A stretch of 64,000 bases of DNA from positions 44,872,055 to 44,936,054 of the forward strand of contig JAOANR010000008.1 in NCBI GenBank assembly GCA_030278955.1, given 5' to 3'. The DNA comes from Hygrophila difformis. Its lineage: Eukaryota; Streptophyta; Magnoliopsida; Lamiales; Acanthaceae. Below the pieces are notes generated by a model that was not told the origin of the DNA, ran no database searches, and saw only the letters and a list, made by a program, of their open reading frames with translations. This document shows, piece by piece, positions 19,746 to 32,945 of this stretch (the first letter of the stretch is position 1; the number at the start of each line of letters is the position of its first letter). The translations under genes were made by a program, and so were the position numbers.

Positions 19746-21963
19746 ATATTGAGAAATGGTTACGTAACGGGGAAATAAAAGATTTAATATTTTTAAGTAT
19801 TTATTTATTCATCCACGTCTTTAAATTATGCATTTAAAATTATGTCTTTAAATTTTCATATCTTATTAAATTGTTATTATGGATTAAATGCATGTTCAAG
19901 TACACAATTAAATTATTAATTTTAAATTGATAGATGAGTTGTTTGTATGCATGCCTCGGAGTAAAAATTTAATTATTTAATTAAACCTCTTTATATGTGT
20001 GTTAAATTATGATCTTGTGGAAATCCTTGTCTTTTCAAATATGTAATTAAATTATTATTAGATGAATAAAATTTAAATCATGTCTTGTATGCACATGTTT
20101 TTCTTAAATCTAATTAAAGATTTTGAAACCCCTTGATCATAGTAGGTGTTAACTTACTCAGCACGTTTTGCTGACCAAACCATATTTTCTTTCTTTTTTT
20201 TTTTTCAGAGTATGAGGATTATGCATCATCATATGCATACATGGGAACATTCGGGAAAAACTCTATTTTTAAATTCCTGCATTTAATTACAACTTGCATG
20301 AACGGGCCTGTTTAACCCGTGTTTTGGCCATGTCGGCCCTATACTTAAATTCCGCTGCATTATACATATGTAAATATTACCTTCCGCTGCAACTTTGATA
20401 TTATGATTTTTAAATTATATTATAATGGGCTGTTTGAATATTTTAAATTCTGAAAAACCATAGCCTTGCATCTCTTTAGCAAGCTCGGAGAAACCGTGTC
20501 TTGCTAGGGAGGTGTGGCGGTGACATCCCGGCCTGGGTTATCAAATCCGGGGTGTTACAGATTCGATCTTTACAATCTAAATGAAAGTTGTAGGAAATCA
20601 TGTCTAGTATGTGCATATAAAATTTCAGAATTTTTGGAGTCCATTTGATATGTTAAAAAGTCGAATCTTTGAACGGTGCCGAATCTGAAACCTGACAGCA
20701 TACTACTTATGTGAAAGACTTGATTTTTGACTCGTTTCCTTAACCCGGATCGAGAAACTTAAAATACGAAACTTGTTCGACTCTGTGTTTTCGAGTTATC
20801 GGTGAAATTTAAGAATTTTCGGACTGAAAATGAATTTTTAAATAATTATGGAGTAAGACAGCGACTTGTGTAAGTTATATTTTGAGAAACTTGTGCAACT
20901 TGCGAAATGTGTTCTTACTTGCGGGTTCGATTCTCCAAGGGCGATTGTTTGTTTTCCTGCGGGTTCGATTCCCCAGGATGTGTGTTGATTCCTATGGGTT
21001 CAATTCCCTAGGATGTATTTGAGTTCTTGCGGGTTCGATTCCCCAAGGGCGATTGTTTGTTTTCCTGCGGGTTCGATTCCCCATGGTATGTGTTGATTCC
21101 TATGGGTTCAATTCCATAGGATGTATTTGAGTTCTTGCGGATTCGATTCCCCAAGGGCGATTGTTTGTTCTCTTGCGGGTTCGATTCCCCAGGACGTGTG
21201 TTGATTCCTATGGGTTCGATTCCCTAGGATGCATTTAAATTCTTGCGGATTCATTTCCCCGAGAACAAATTATACTAGATCCTATCGAACAAAAGTGAAA
21301 GAGTGAAATCCTTAAAATACCAAATCCTGAAGTCATGAAAAAATTAAGAGACTTGAATATTTTCTTTGTTTTAATTATACCTTTAAATTATGTCTTGTAA
21401 TTATTTTACCATGTAAGTTGAATTATGATCACGTGAAATCCTTGTTTTAAATTATGTCATTTATTTATTAGTGGATGATTAACTTAAATTGTGTATCACC
21501 TACAAGCATGTTTTTATTAAATTTAATTAAAGGCTTTGAAACCCCTAAATCATGCTAGGTGTTAACTTACTCAGCACGTTTTGCTGACTCAAACCGTTTT
21601 TTCCCTTTTTCTTTCAGAGTATGAGGATTATGCATCATCATATACATACATGGGAACATTTGGGAAAATCTCTATTTTAAATTCCTGCATTTAGTTACGA
21701 CTTGCATGAACGGGCTTGTTTAACCCGTGTTTTGGCCATGTCGGCCCTTATACTTTATTTCCGCTGCACAACTAATATTTCCGCTGCGTGTATGGATGAT
21801 TATTATTTTTAAATATAAGTATTTCCGGACTTGGTTGTTTAAAATTATTTTATACCCTTAGCCTTGCATCTTTCAAGTGAGCTCGAATGAAGTCGTGTCT
21901 TGCTTGGGAGGTGTGGCGGTGACATCCCGGCCTGGGTTATCAAATCCGGGGTGTTACAAGATT

Positions 21964-24900
21964 AGATTAAATTTCGCTTGATAGATTAGATTCATCTTGT
22001 TTTCTTCGTGTTCATCGAATCAAATTCGCATTTTATGATGAATTTCAGATTTCCAGGTGTATTTGTTTCTTTTTCTGCTTACATTTTCTGTTGTATGAAG
22101 GTAAATTCTTTCATATTATTGTTTTCTGGATCATAATCGTTCTCAAATCCACATCTCTTAGAATTCTGGAATCTCCATCTTTCCAGCTTGATATTGTTCT
22201 TAGCAAAACTATTAAAGAAATTAGTTTAAGCAGTTGTCAATTCAATTTGATTTTGATTCCATAAACATTTCTGTTGGTTAAGCAAAACGATCCTCACCAT
22301 GTTCTCGGAAGACCCACGCAGTGTTAAGCATAGCGTGATAATATTTCAGAACTTAAATCCTGAGGTCACGAGCTTAACTAAGCTGGTTTCAGGATAAAAC
22401 TTGCTATATTTCTTAGTAAATGCTGCGAGAGGAGTCTTTGGAAATACTTCAACTCCATATTTACTTTCATGCACACACTTTTCCTCGCTTTGTTCCAGTA
22501 TGGAATGATGCGAGGGACCTACCTACAAACTTACACTCCATAATATGTTATCCCAGAACCCACACCTTGTTCATTATTCTGAGACAGCATCAGAATTGAC
22601 TTCTCTTCAAAAGAAGTCAAATAACCTCTCGCTATATACGTATATCACCTAGTTTATAAAAGGGAGTTGAACGACCTCACCGTGTTCTTAAGAATCTTAT
22701 CGCGTGGAGTTTCAATTCTCTATATTATTTGAATCTGAGGAACATTCTATGAATAATAACTCCCTCCACGCTGTTCAAATATAGCGTGCGGAAAACTAGA
22801 ATGTTCATAGTTTTAAACCCCAAGATGATTACGGTGAATTATCTTGGACATCTATTTTTCCAGACTTAATCCTCAAATCCTTTTTAAGGGAGTAATTCCC
22901 TACATTCTGTCTAGCTCCTACTTTATATTTTTGGGTCACCCTAGCATTTCACTTAGAGGATTTAGAACCCTCATCGTTTCTTTATACATATATTACTTAT
23001 ATATATCCATATTATTTTGGGATATTTCCCAGATTTAGCAGAAGACGCTAGCTTTCCCATTTTCACAAATCCATCATTCATGAATCATTTACTGTCATTA
23101 TTACATTCATAAGCATATTGAGATTGAGATGAAGATATGAGTTTGCTGAATCATCATTTACTCAGTAATAATGTTGAACAAACCTGTTCTATAGTTGGAC
23201 ATTAAGTACCTGTCGTTTAAAAGGGAAAGATGTTTCAAAAATAATCTTTTGTCTTATGAATTAATGAAAGTTTATAATGAATAATTTCCGGGGGTTATAG
23301 ATCGTTGTGAGATACAGAATCACATGCTATGAGTAGGAAATTATGTAGAATAAACATTTATTAATCCTGGGTCAAGTCATGAGTAATTGAAAATATTTAC
23401 AGTGAACTTCCCTGCCAAATACATCTGTATGAATCTGAGTAGTCTAGATGAGTCAAGGATTTTGATTAGCAATTTCATCTTGATATATTCACAGGACTAT
23501 TATTTCTTACAAATTGGAATTATTTTGAGAAACTTGAGTCTCATAAAACCCCTTGAATGATAGATTTAAATACCGGTTCTTTTGTCTTTTGTAGAGGACA
23601 TTCAAGATAGGATATGAGATTCATCTTTAACAGAATAATATAAGGCCAACAATAAGTTCAGACTAATACTAGATCATTTGGATGTGACCTTGGGTTTTCA
23701 ATGGCTTAATCTGAATCCGAAAGAAACAGATTAAGTGATATTTGCAAAAGCTTATACTATGAGATGAGTCTGAACGATCATCTTCTAGACATAAGTATCA
23801 CATGATTTTAAAACTTACATTGTCATGACACTGGGTCACAAGTACTCGTCTTGGGAAAGTGATTTAAGACATGAAGAACTTAGTAAACTTAATAAATGAA
23901 TTATCTCAATTCTCTGAACCCATGCACTATTCTGATAATTACAAAGCGAGAGTATCTCTGCATAAATCTTATTTCATTTCTTTGTCTGTCTACCAGCATC
24001 ATTCATAAACTCGCAATCATTTTATCCATTTAATGAATTCTTTTACTTTACATATGTTTCTCTTTACAGCTTTCATTTAATTGTTACTGCATTTAATTTT
24101 CAGCATTAGGATTTAGATAAAACTCATCAATCACTGAATAACCGGAGTATTATTGTTTTAATAATCATGCATTATCAAATGATTCCATCGCATAACCCTC
24201 TAGAGAACGATCCCGTCAAATTAAATAAATACTGCAAGCTTGATACCGTGCGCTTTCGGTATTGCATAAATGCTTTTGAGCATACCACCAATTCCTCTTT
24301 ATTATTCTAAGAGGTGATGATGGATATATTTGAGAGTCATTGTAGTAAAGGTTATGCAAAGTAAAAAAGAAAAAAAAGCTTCACCAATCCGCGCGCGACA
24401 CGTGTGCCATCTCCAATTCCAACGCCAACGGTCACAATTCAAATTTTAATTTGGCAAATTTGAGCATTATTTTACTCTACGATTTCACTAATTTAAATCA
24501 CAAATAATTTATCAGGTTGAAGTTCCTTCAGAGTCTATAACTTACAGTGGAATTCCTCGAGAAATAAGTGCTTGTCACTATTCCTCTGATTTATTTCACA
24601 AATCACAGAGTTGAAGCTCCGTCTGCAATTGCAGATAGTGGAGTTCCTCAACAGTAAGTATTAACGGGTTATTTCCAACAGCTTGGTGATATTTATTATT
24701 GGGATTGTGTAAGTGAGGCAGATATTTTATTCCGAGCATTTTATTTTTGTGAGGTTTCTACTTTACACTTTTAAATTGCGAGGGGTCTGGATATTTGCTT
24801 GCATAGATGATTAACGCCATAAACTGATAATTAATTCAGATTAATCACACTTCACACACAACTCTGAGTCATTCCCTTGATAGAGTCGAACACTGCAAAC

Positions 24901-25123
24901 TGTTTCTTGCACTACGTCCATTTCTATATTTTCTCACCATCTGATAGTTGGTCTATACGATTTAGCACTTTCTGTCTGATTGGAACCAACTGGTGGAGAA
25001 TCAGGACCTTCAGTGAGAGATACACTTGTGAGGTCACTCTACATATTTGTGTACATTTTTCACTAACCTCCTATACATATATCTAGTTTTCTCTTCTCTT
25101 CTTTTCTTTTCCTCTGAATTGAT
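21964..25123. other. Long noncoding region, nothing recognised
   Basis: About 3.1 kb of AT-rich DNA between the gag-only element and the chromovirus relic. It has no long ORF, no recognisable primer site and no terminal repeats. It is continuous with 9066-9807 before the insertion, and may be the LTR and leader of the relic that starts coding at 25124, but this is only positional reasoning. Confidence 0.4.
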
Positions 25124-26560
25124 ATGGCAGGGAACACCGAGCCTACACTGCGTGACATCATGAAAGTACTCAGGCATCTGACTAAAACCACTGCTAAGCG
25201 GACTGATTTTGAGTCCACTCGTCAGACAGTAGATGCTAATGTCAGTAGTATAGCTGCTGTAAATGAACGTGTGAACACTCTTGTAAACAATATGAATGAT
25301 GTTTCTAGCCGAATCGCCCTACAAGAGCAAGCTCTGAACTTGACTCTCGGAAGCACGAGTGGGATCCACCAATCCGTAATGGATGAAGCCGAAACAGCTA
25401 TAGAGGAGCAGGAGTTGCAATTTGGGGCCTATAACAGGCGGCAAGGTCCACGAGGCCCGTGAGCGCTGCCTCCGCCGCTGCCTCGACCACGCGCCCCAAC
25501 GAATGCCCAGTTCCAGAACCCACTACTACCTCAGGCACTGCCGCTAGCGGCAGTTCCAAGACCACCATTACGTCAACCTGTTCGGCTGAGGCTAAACATG
25601 ATCCCCCTCCAGTGAACCTTTCTGAAGACAATTTCAAGGAAGAGGACATATATCGAGCACCTGTTGAGCACAATAGATTAGAGGCTGATCTGAGAGGGAT
25701 CAAATTCACAATTCCAACATTCAAAGGCAATAATGATCCAGAAGAATTTATTGATTGGAGGCAGTCCATTGAGCTCATCTATGATTGCCAACAATACAAC
25801 GAATTCACAAAGATTCAACTTGCCGTTTGTGAATTCAAGGATTATGCTCTGACTTGGTGGCAGAAAATCCAACATGACGGCCAGCGTCTGGGACTCCCAA
25901 TTATTTCCACTTGGACCGAACTAATGCATGCTATGGAAAAGAGGTTTGTTCCTAGTAGTTATTTCGATGACTTGTACATGAAGGTTAATTTTTTTGTGCA
26001 GGGCAATCAGACTGTTGATGAATACTACAAGCATTTAGAGCGCCTCATGATGAGAGCCCAGTTGAATGAGGACGAGCCACTGCTAATAGCCAGATTCAAA
26101 AGAGGTTTGAAAAGAGAGGTCCTAGCAGAGATCAAATTAAGGACATACACTGGTTTGGAGCATTTGGTTCAACTGGCCATTGAAATTGACCGCCAACTGA
26201 GGGATCGACCGGTCAAGTCCACGATCATCTCGAATACCACCAAATATTGGACGACCAGGGCTAACAAACAGACTTCGAAGCCGACGGACTAAGGATGACC
26301 GACCCAACAGGCCCAAGGCATTTGAGATTGGCAAGGATTTCAAGGATCTATACCGATGTAGGAAAGATGAAAGGGATAAGCCCAAGCAGGACATCAAGGA
26401 TGTCACCTGTTTCAAGTGTGGGCAGAAAGGCTATTATTCCCGAGATTGCCCGCGAAGAGAAAGGCGAATGGTTATGATCGAACCAGGAACTTGGAAAGAA
26501 ATTGATTCTCATGAAGATCGAGAAGAAGTTGAGCATGAAGAGGATGATGATGGTTGTGAA
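25124..26560 (+). pseudogene. Chromovirus-like Gag (broken frames, damaged zinc knuckle)
   Basis: The frame 25124-25462 (starting MAGNTEPTLRDIMKVLRHL) is followed, after a one-base shift at a GGCCCGTGA stop, by 25459-26292. The second frame carries a Retrotrans_gag domain (DPEEFIDWRQSIELIYD near residue 95, ALTWWQKIQ, MEKRFVPSSYFDDLYMK). The style is that of CRM/Reina-type chromoviruses. A third frame (26295-26560) holds the nucleocapsid knuckle CFKCGQKGYYSRDC, in which the His expected after KG is Tyr at 26432-26434, so zinc binding would be lost. Clearly inactive. Confidence 0.8.
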
Positions 26561-26596
26561 TAGTATCCAGACGAGGGTGATCTGAGCCGAGTAGTC

Positions 26597-27458
26597 TTGG
26601 AAGAAGATGAAGAGGAGTATGTGACGAATTTCATCGCCATGAGCGCATTGACCGCTGACAAAGGTGATGAATTCAACAGCAATGCACCGGAACAGAGAGA
26701 GAATTTATTTCACTATCATTGTAAACTAAAAGGCAATGTTGCCTCCTTAATTGTAGACAATGGTAGCTGTGTAAATGCTGTAAGTCTGTACACTGTACGT
26801 AGATTAGGGATACCAACACAGGATCATATAAAGCCGTATCATCTACACTAGATGAACGAGCATGGGACTACCAAGGTTGCGAAGCAAGCAAGGGTGCCAA
26901 TTACCATCGGCCCCTGCTCCGAAGAAATCTTATGTGATGTAGTCCCAATGACCGCGTGTCATATCCTGTTGGGACGACCCTGGATGTACGACAAGCGAGC
27001 CATATACAGGGGCACAGAAAATGATCTCTCATTCCGCGATGGTCAAAGTAGAATTATGGGTGAAGTTACTACCGCCAAAGACTGTCAAAATCGATCATCG
27101 AAACCTGATGGAAAACATCCAGAATGAGGATGAGGAGTTCAAAAGGAAGCAACGAGGTAAAGGGATTGTAATTGATTCTGACAATTCTAATCCATCCTCT
27201 TTACCCTTGACAGGTCGTGATCGATGCTTGCTATTCACGAATCAAGAGCTAGAAGCCGCCATTGAGGATGCCCCTCTACCAGGTCACTGTTTCTTAGCTT
27301 TTGTAAAGCCTGTTGATGATACCTTTAAGAACTCCCCTGCTACACTTAATGTTCCAAATGATTTCCGCAGGATGCTGGAGGATAATATGGATGTTTTCCC
27401 AGAGGAGTTGCCAGCTGGGTTTCCACCTTTGAGAGGTGTGGAGCATCGCATTGACTTC
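26597..27458 (+). pseudogene. Chromovirus-like protease and start of pol, truncated
   Basis: The retropepsin region has the motif LIVDNGSCVNAVS at about residue 50 of the frame 26597-26851, where the family has D-S/T-G. It continues after a TAG stop at 26849-26851 in 26852-27127 with CDVVPMTACHILLGRPWMYD, the typical second half. The frame 27021-27500 carries the linker into reverse transcriptase, ending PPLRGVEHRIDFV near 27458. There the similarity stops and Athila-like Gag sequence begins. No reverse transcriptase follows. Confidence 0.75.
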
Positions 27459-27469
27459 GTACATTATAA

Positions 27470-29277
27470 ACTAAAAGATTACATTATGTTCCACCTTTGA
27501 ACGTGGCAGCTTCTAAAGCATTATATGGATTAAGCGCAGAAGATCCACATCTTCACCTCAAGAAGTTTGTGGAGCTAAGCAAAACAGTGAAGAAAGGAAG
27601 AGCTTCCAGAGAAACTATTCAATTGGTTATGTTCCCATTCTCTTTGGATAGTTCTGCCAAACAATGGTATGATTCTTTAAACGCTCAACAGAAGTCAACA
27701 TGGCCAGAATTGGTGAACTTCCTGCTAAAGTACTTTCCAGAAAGCAAGAAGACGAATGGGTAGACAAAATATCAGTTTCAAGATGAGAAAAGGAGAATCA
27801 TTAAAGAATGCTAGAGACAGATTCTTTGATATGCTAAAGAGATGTCCTCAGTATGGTATCACTGAGAGAAGGCTTTTGAAAATATTCTTTACGGGACTCT
27901 CACACACTTGGCAAATGATGATCAATGCTACTGGAGGAGAGCAATTACTTCAGATGACATTAGAGAAAGCCCGGGCAGCAATTCATACTATGACTGCCAG
28001 TAGAGCAGTGTTACAAGATGATTATCCACCATCTCCTACAACAAAAAGTTTTGCCATTCAAACAGACAAGTCTGATGAAAAATTTGCGGCACTTTCTAAG
28101 CAGATTTCTGAATTACAGCTAGCTCAAAATGCAAATCTTCAGATTCAACAGCAAGCAACCCATGATCATGCTTCAACATACTACTGTGGAACATGTTTTC
28201 CAGTGTGGAGTTTGTACTGGTCCTCACCATAATGACCAGTGCCCACTAATTTAAGAAGCACCCAAGCAAGATGAGAGGTGCAATTATACTGGTTTTCAGA
28301 GCAAGCACCCGAACTTGAGCTATGGTAATAATAATAATGCACAAAATGCACATCTTTTGAACCCCCCACAACAGAATACCACTCAGCAGCCCCAACAAAA
28401 TTTTCGTCCTCAGCAGCAGTTTTACCCTCAACAGCAGATGTATCCTCAGAGACCTCCTCAACAATTCAATCAGCAGAATCGGCCATTTGGACCATTTTCA
28501 CCCATGTATGCTCATTTTCCTCCTCAACCAGTACCTCCAGTGGCTCATTCTACTGTTCAAGATATAACATACTCTAGAAAGGTTGAGAATGCTCTGAAAG
28601 AATTCATCGCCAAGCAAACTGAGACAAACAACCAGCTGCATGCTTCGATTAAGAATGTTGAAAATTTAGTAACTGAGATGGCAAAACTGTTGCAACAAAG
28701 GGAAAAGGGTAAGTTACCAAGTTCCTCTGAAACCAATCCGCAATGCAAAGCAGTCACACTAAGGGGAGGAAAAGAAATCATAGATCATGAATTTGAAAAC
28801 AAGAGAAACAGGTTGTTGCAGCAGAAGTTCAATGATATAAAGAGACTGGAAGAAGATAAGCAGTATGAGGATAGGCAAATTTCTGAGAATAAGGGTTTGG
28901 AGAAGAATGTTATAGAACAGTCATCTCTAAAGGAAAAAGAGGGAGGTAATAACAATCTTAACTCTACAGGAAACAATAAGAACCTTCTGGATGAACACAT
29001 GCCCAAGGTACCATACCCTGGGAGATTGAAAAATGATCTTCAAGAAATAAAATTTAAAAACTTCCTTGAAACGATTAAGTCCATTGAGATCCCAAATCTG
29101 CTGGTTGAATTAATTTCCGAGATGCCTTCTTATGTTATGTTTCTGAAAGAATTGATTTCAGGGAAACATAGGGCAGAGGAAGAACAGCTGGTGGTACTAA
29201 ACCAAACTTGCAGATGGTCGTCCAGCAAAGAATCCCACCCAAAGTTGAAGATCTTGGGAGCTTTACTCTACCTCTAA
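27470..29277 (+). pseudogene. Athila-type Gag (three frames)
   Basis: 27470-27763 carries the capsid-like segment (GLSAEDPHLHLKKFVEL, then FPFSLDSSAKQWYDSL). After a shift near 27760 it continues in 27756-28232 (MRKGESLKNARDRFFDML, then GLSHTWQMMINATGG), and after another break in 28315-29277. The last frame has a Gln/Pro-rich linker (residues 8-60), a coiled-coil segment ending MAKLLQQREKGKLPS, the conserved CKAVTLRGGKE motif and a PYPGRLKNDLQ motif, all characteristic of Athila Gag. Too damaged to function. Confidence 0.85.
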
Positions 29278-31620
29278 TCATTAACTACCAAGAAGCCGGA
29301 AGGGGACTCTGTGACCTGGGGAACAGCATTAATGTGATGCCGCTTGCCATGGCAAAGAAGCTGGATTTGGGAAGGATGAGGCCAATCAACATGACTCTTT
29401 TCTTTGCTGACCAATCAAGTACAACTCCTGAGGGAATAATTGAGGATGTGTTAGTAAGAAATGGAGGATTGTGTTTCCAGCTGATTTCATAATCCTAGAT
29501 ATTGAAGAAGATGTCAGGGTTCCTATTATTTTGGGAAGACCGTTCCTGGTAACAGCTGGAGCTATGATTGACGCCAAAAATGGGATTGCCAAGCTGCATG
29601 TTGATGATCAGGAAGTGATTTTTGACATGTCAAAAATGTCTAGATATCCTTTTGATGTTCTCAACAAAATAAATGTAATTGGGGAGGGGGTAGATACAAG
29701 CAGTATGATGGGGGAAGAATTTGTACGCAGTATGAATCTGCCAGTTTCTTATGTAAACACCAACAATTTCACCGCACCCACAAATAATGAAGATCCTCAT
29801 CTTGGTTACTTGTGCGTGGTCCGATTTGCTGATCCTAAGACAGGTGAAGTCAAAGAAGGATCAGAAAGTGAGGATACGACATCTTCAGAATATTCTGATG
29901 ATGACATTGATGAAACAGATCCTTCATTAGAAGGACCTGACTTAAAATTGGATTTAAAAACTCGTAGCAAATTAATTCCATCAACAGAAAGCCCACCAGA
30001 ACTTGACCTTAAAGTGTTACCAGGACATCTTAAATATGCCTTTTTGGCAGGTAAAAAGAAGCTCCCGGTATTAATTTCATCTAAATTAGATGAAAAACAA
30101 GAACAAGCTCTTGTGGATGTTCTCAAAAATCATATTCATGCAATTGCATGGACTATTGCTAATATTAAAGGAATTAGTCCACACATTTGCATGCGTAGGA
30201 TACTGATGGAAGATGAGTTTAAACCATCTAGGCAACCACAAAGGAGGCTAAATCCACTCATGCAAGAAGTTGTCAGAAAAGAAGTAATCAAGTTACTTGA
30301 TGCAGGTATAATGTATCCCATTTTAGATAGCAAATGGGTCAGCCCAACCCAAGTTGTGCCTAAGAAAGGAGGAATATGCATTGTGACAAATGAGCATGGA
30401 GAAGAAGTAGCAACCAGACCAGTAACAGGATGGAGAGTCTGTATAGATTACAGGAAATTGAATACTGCTACAAGAAAAGATCACTTCCCTTTGTCCTTCA
30501 TTGATCAAATGTTGGAAAGACTTTCAGGAAAACCATATTACAACTTCCTAGATGGGTACTCTGGTTACAATCAAATAGTAATAGCCAGTGAGGATCATGA
30601 GAAAACCACCTTTACCTGCCCATATGGAACTTTTGCTTACAGACGAATGCCCTTTGGATTATGTAATGCTCCTGCTACTTTCCAACGTTGCATGATAAGC
30701 ATCTTTTCAGATTTTATTGAAAAGTGCATTGAAGTATTTATGGATGATTTTAGTGTTTATGGAGATAGTTATGAGAATTGTCTACAGAACTTATCAAAGA
30801 TTTTGCAGAGATGTGAAGATACTAACCTAATGCTCAACTGGGAAAAATGTCACTTCATGGTTCAAGAAGACATTGTTTTGGGGCATAAAATATCCAGAGC
30901 TGGCATAGAAGTCGATCAAGCTAAAGTGTCAGTAATAGCTAATCTTCCACCCCCTAAGTCAATTAAGGCAGTTAGGAGTTTCTTAGGTCATGCTGGTTTT
31001 TATAGACGGTTTAACATGGATTTCTCAAAAATAGCTAGAGCTTTATGTAACCTTCTTCATAAAGATATTACATTCAACTTTGATGAAGATTGTCTAACTG
31101 CATACAAAACCTTGAAGGAGAAATTGATTTCTGCACCTATAGTTCAGTCTCCAAATTGGAATCTTCTTTTTGAATTGATGTGTGATGCCAGTGACAATGC
31201 AGTAGGAGCGGTGTTAGGACAACATAGGAGGGAAAACATCATGTTATCTATTATGCCAGTCACACTCTTAATGATGCTCAGATAAACTACACCACAACAG
31301 AAAAGGAAATGCATGCTGTTGTTTTAGCATTTGATAAGTTTAGACAGTATCTCATTGGAGCTCAGACTATTGTGTACACTGATCATTCAGCATTATGCTA
31401 TCTGTTCTCAAAGCAAGAAGCTAAGCCTAGATTGATAAGATGGGTATTATTGTTGCAAGAGTTTGACATAATCATCAAGGATAGAAAAGGGAAGGATAAT
31501 GGTGTAGCCGATCACCTATCAAGATTAGAAGAGAAAACAGAAAAAGAAGAGGCTGTGAATGATAAGTTTCCTGATGAACAACTTTATGCTTTGCAATTTC
31601 AACAATCTGATTGTCCTTGA
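29208..31620 (+). pseudogene. Athila-type Pol: protease, reverse transcriptase, RNase H
   Basis: The protease starts in frame 29208-29492 with LCDLGNSINVMPLAMA (family usually D-L-G-A). It continues in 29471-31285 with PIILGRPFLVTAGAMID. The same 604-codon frame contains reverse transcriptase (CIDYRKLNTATRKDHFPL near residue 322, FGLCNAPATFQRC near 392, catalytic FMDDFSVYG near 422) and the start of RNase H (FELMCDASDNAVGAVLGQ near 573). After a shift at about 31285, RNase H finishes in 31309-31620 ([28 protein letters not shown]). A TGA at 31618-31620 ends the frame just before integrase, where a Trp codon is usual. Confidence 0.88.
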
Positions 31621-32888
31621 TTTTCTGATTTCGCAAATTATTTAGCTTGTAAGATTATTCCTAAATTTAAGGATTCTCATCAGAAGTCCAGATTCTTCAG
31701 AGAAAGTCAGAAATATTATTGGGATGATCCGTTTTTGTTTAAATTCTGTTCTGATCAAGTTATAAGACGTTGTGTCCATGAAAAGAAGGAATTCAAATCA
31801 TAAGGAAGTTTCATGAAAATCCTTTAGAAGGACATCATAGGCCCTGCAAGAACAGCTAGAAAAGTTTTAGATTGTGGATTTTATTGGCCAACCATTTTTA
31901 TGGACTGTCAGAAATTGATCAAGATGTGTGACCGATGTCAGAGATTAGGGAATATTTCTGTAAGGGAAGAAATGCCACAGAAAGGAATTTTGGACGTAGA
32001 GTTATTTGATGTCTGGGGAATAGACTTCATGGGACCATTTCCTCCATCATATGGTAATTATTATATTCCGGTGGCAGTGGATTATGTTTCTAAATGGGTA
32101 GAAGCAGCAGCTTTGCCCACGAACGAAGCAAAACAGGTGACTAAGTTCTTGCAAAAGAATATCTTCACTAGGTTTGGAGCCCCTCGCGCTATAATCTCAG
32201 ATGGAGGTTCACATTTTGTGAACAAGCTTTTTGAGAAATAACTTAAGCAATATGGCGTGCACCATAAAATTGCATCACCATATCATCCTCAAACGAGTGG
32301 GCAAGTTGAGATATCCAATAAGGAAACTAAACATATTTTGCAAGCATCTGTTAATACCACAAGGAAGGATTGGTCTAAGAAATTAGATGATTCTCTTTGG
32401 GCATATAGAACTGCTTTCAAAACTCCCATAGGAATGTCCTCTTATAGATTGGTTTTTGGTAAAGTGTGTCACCTTTCCTGTTGAGTAACACGGAGCATTT
32501 TGGGCCATTAAGACGCTTAATATGAACATCCATCAGGGACAGAACAAAAGGAAATTTGATTTATGTAAGATGGATGAAATGAGACTTGAAGCATATGAGA
32601 GTAGCAAGATTTATAAAGATCGAACAAAGAACATTCATGATGCTAAAATAAAGCGAAAAGAATTTTATATTGGTCAATTAGTTTTGCTGTATAACTCTTC
32701 TCAAATTGTTTCCAGGAAAACATAAATCCAGGTGGACAGGCCCATTTTCAGTTGTAGTAGTTCATGAAAATGGAGCTGTCACGATCATGCTCAATGAAGG
32801 AGATAAGACAGTCAATGGCCATAGATTGAAGGAGTATATTGGTCAACAGGATTTGAACATCCAAGTTGAATTCTTGGATAATCCCTAA
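31621..32888 (+). pseudogene. Athila-type integrase and C-terminal tail
   Basis: Zinc-binding N-terminal remnants (stops near 31800) lead to the core in 31900-32241: [11 protein letters not shown], then the first catalytic Asp in [14 protein letters not shown] and the second in [16 protein letters not shown] at 32239-32241 interrupts it. It continues in 32257-32484 with [17 protein letters not shown], which holds the catalytic Glu, and [13 protein letters not shown]. The tail is 32522-32888 in two frames, including [19 protein letters not shown]. At least three stops or shifts, so inactive. Confidence 0.85.
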
Positions 32889-32945
32889 TTCTCTTCTCTG
32901 AATTCTTAAAAAAATAAAATAAAATAAAATAAATTAAGGATGGGG

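Larger units (their letters stand above)
16456..20559 (+). mobile_element. Solo LTR nested in the 3' LTR, TSD GATTC
   Basis: It begins TGTAATACCCCAG and ends ATCCGGGGTGTTACA, flanked by GATTC at 16451-16455 and 20560-20564. The uninterrupted sequence in the 5' LTR (near 11354) shows GATTC once, which confirms the insertion. It belongs to a different LTR family of the same superfamily: it shares the tail and splice-like sites but carries GC-rich hairpin repeats instead of the T-arm-like array. It was later invaded by the hAT element at 17471. No coding capacity. Confidence 0.95.
9808..21958 (+). mobile_element. Gag-only non-autonomous LTR retrotransposon (copy 1), TSD AGATT
   Basis: A complete element with TGTAATACC...GTGTTACA termini, flanked by AGATT at 9803-9807 and 21959-21963. 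Its 5' LTR is 9808-12867, the primer site follows at 12871, the interior is only about 2 kb, and the 3' LTR (14901-21958) is interrupted by another LTR insertion. The interior codes only for Gag. Protease, reverse transcriptase, RNase H and integrase are all absent, and no space exists for them. Such elements (the class called TR-GAG in plants) must move with enzymes supplied in trans. A second copy lies at 44642-52551. Confidence 0.92.
14901..21958 (+). repeat. 3' LTR of gag-only copy 1 (split by a nested solo LTR)
   Basis: The left part is 14901-16455 and the right part 20565-21958, with a duplicated GATTC at the break. Joined, it matches the 5' LTR closely base for base, with scattered single differences. 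It carries 10 hairpin units (about 20915-21265) instead of 13. It ends GTGTTACA at 21958, against the AGATT duplication. Confidence 0.9.

Noticed and set aside
24877..25086. 69-codon ORF upstream of the chromovirus relic
   Set aside because: No recognisable motif, AT-rich and followed by noncoding DNA; consistent with a chance frame.
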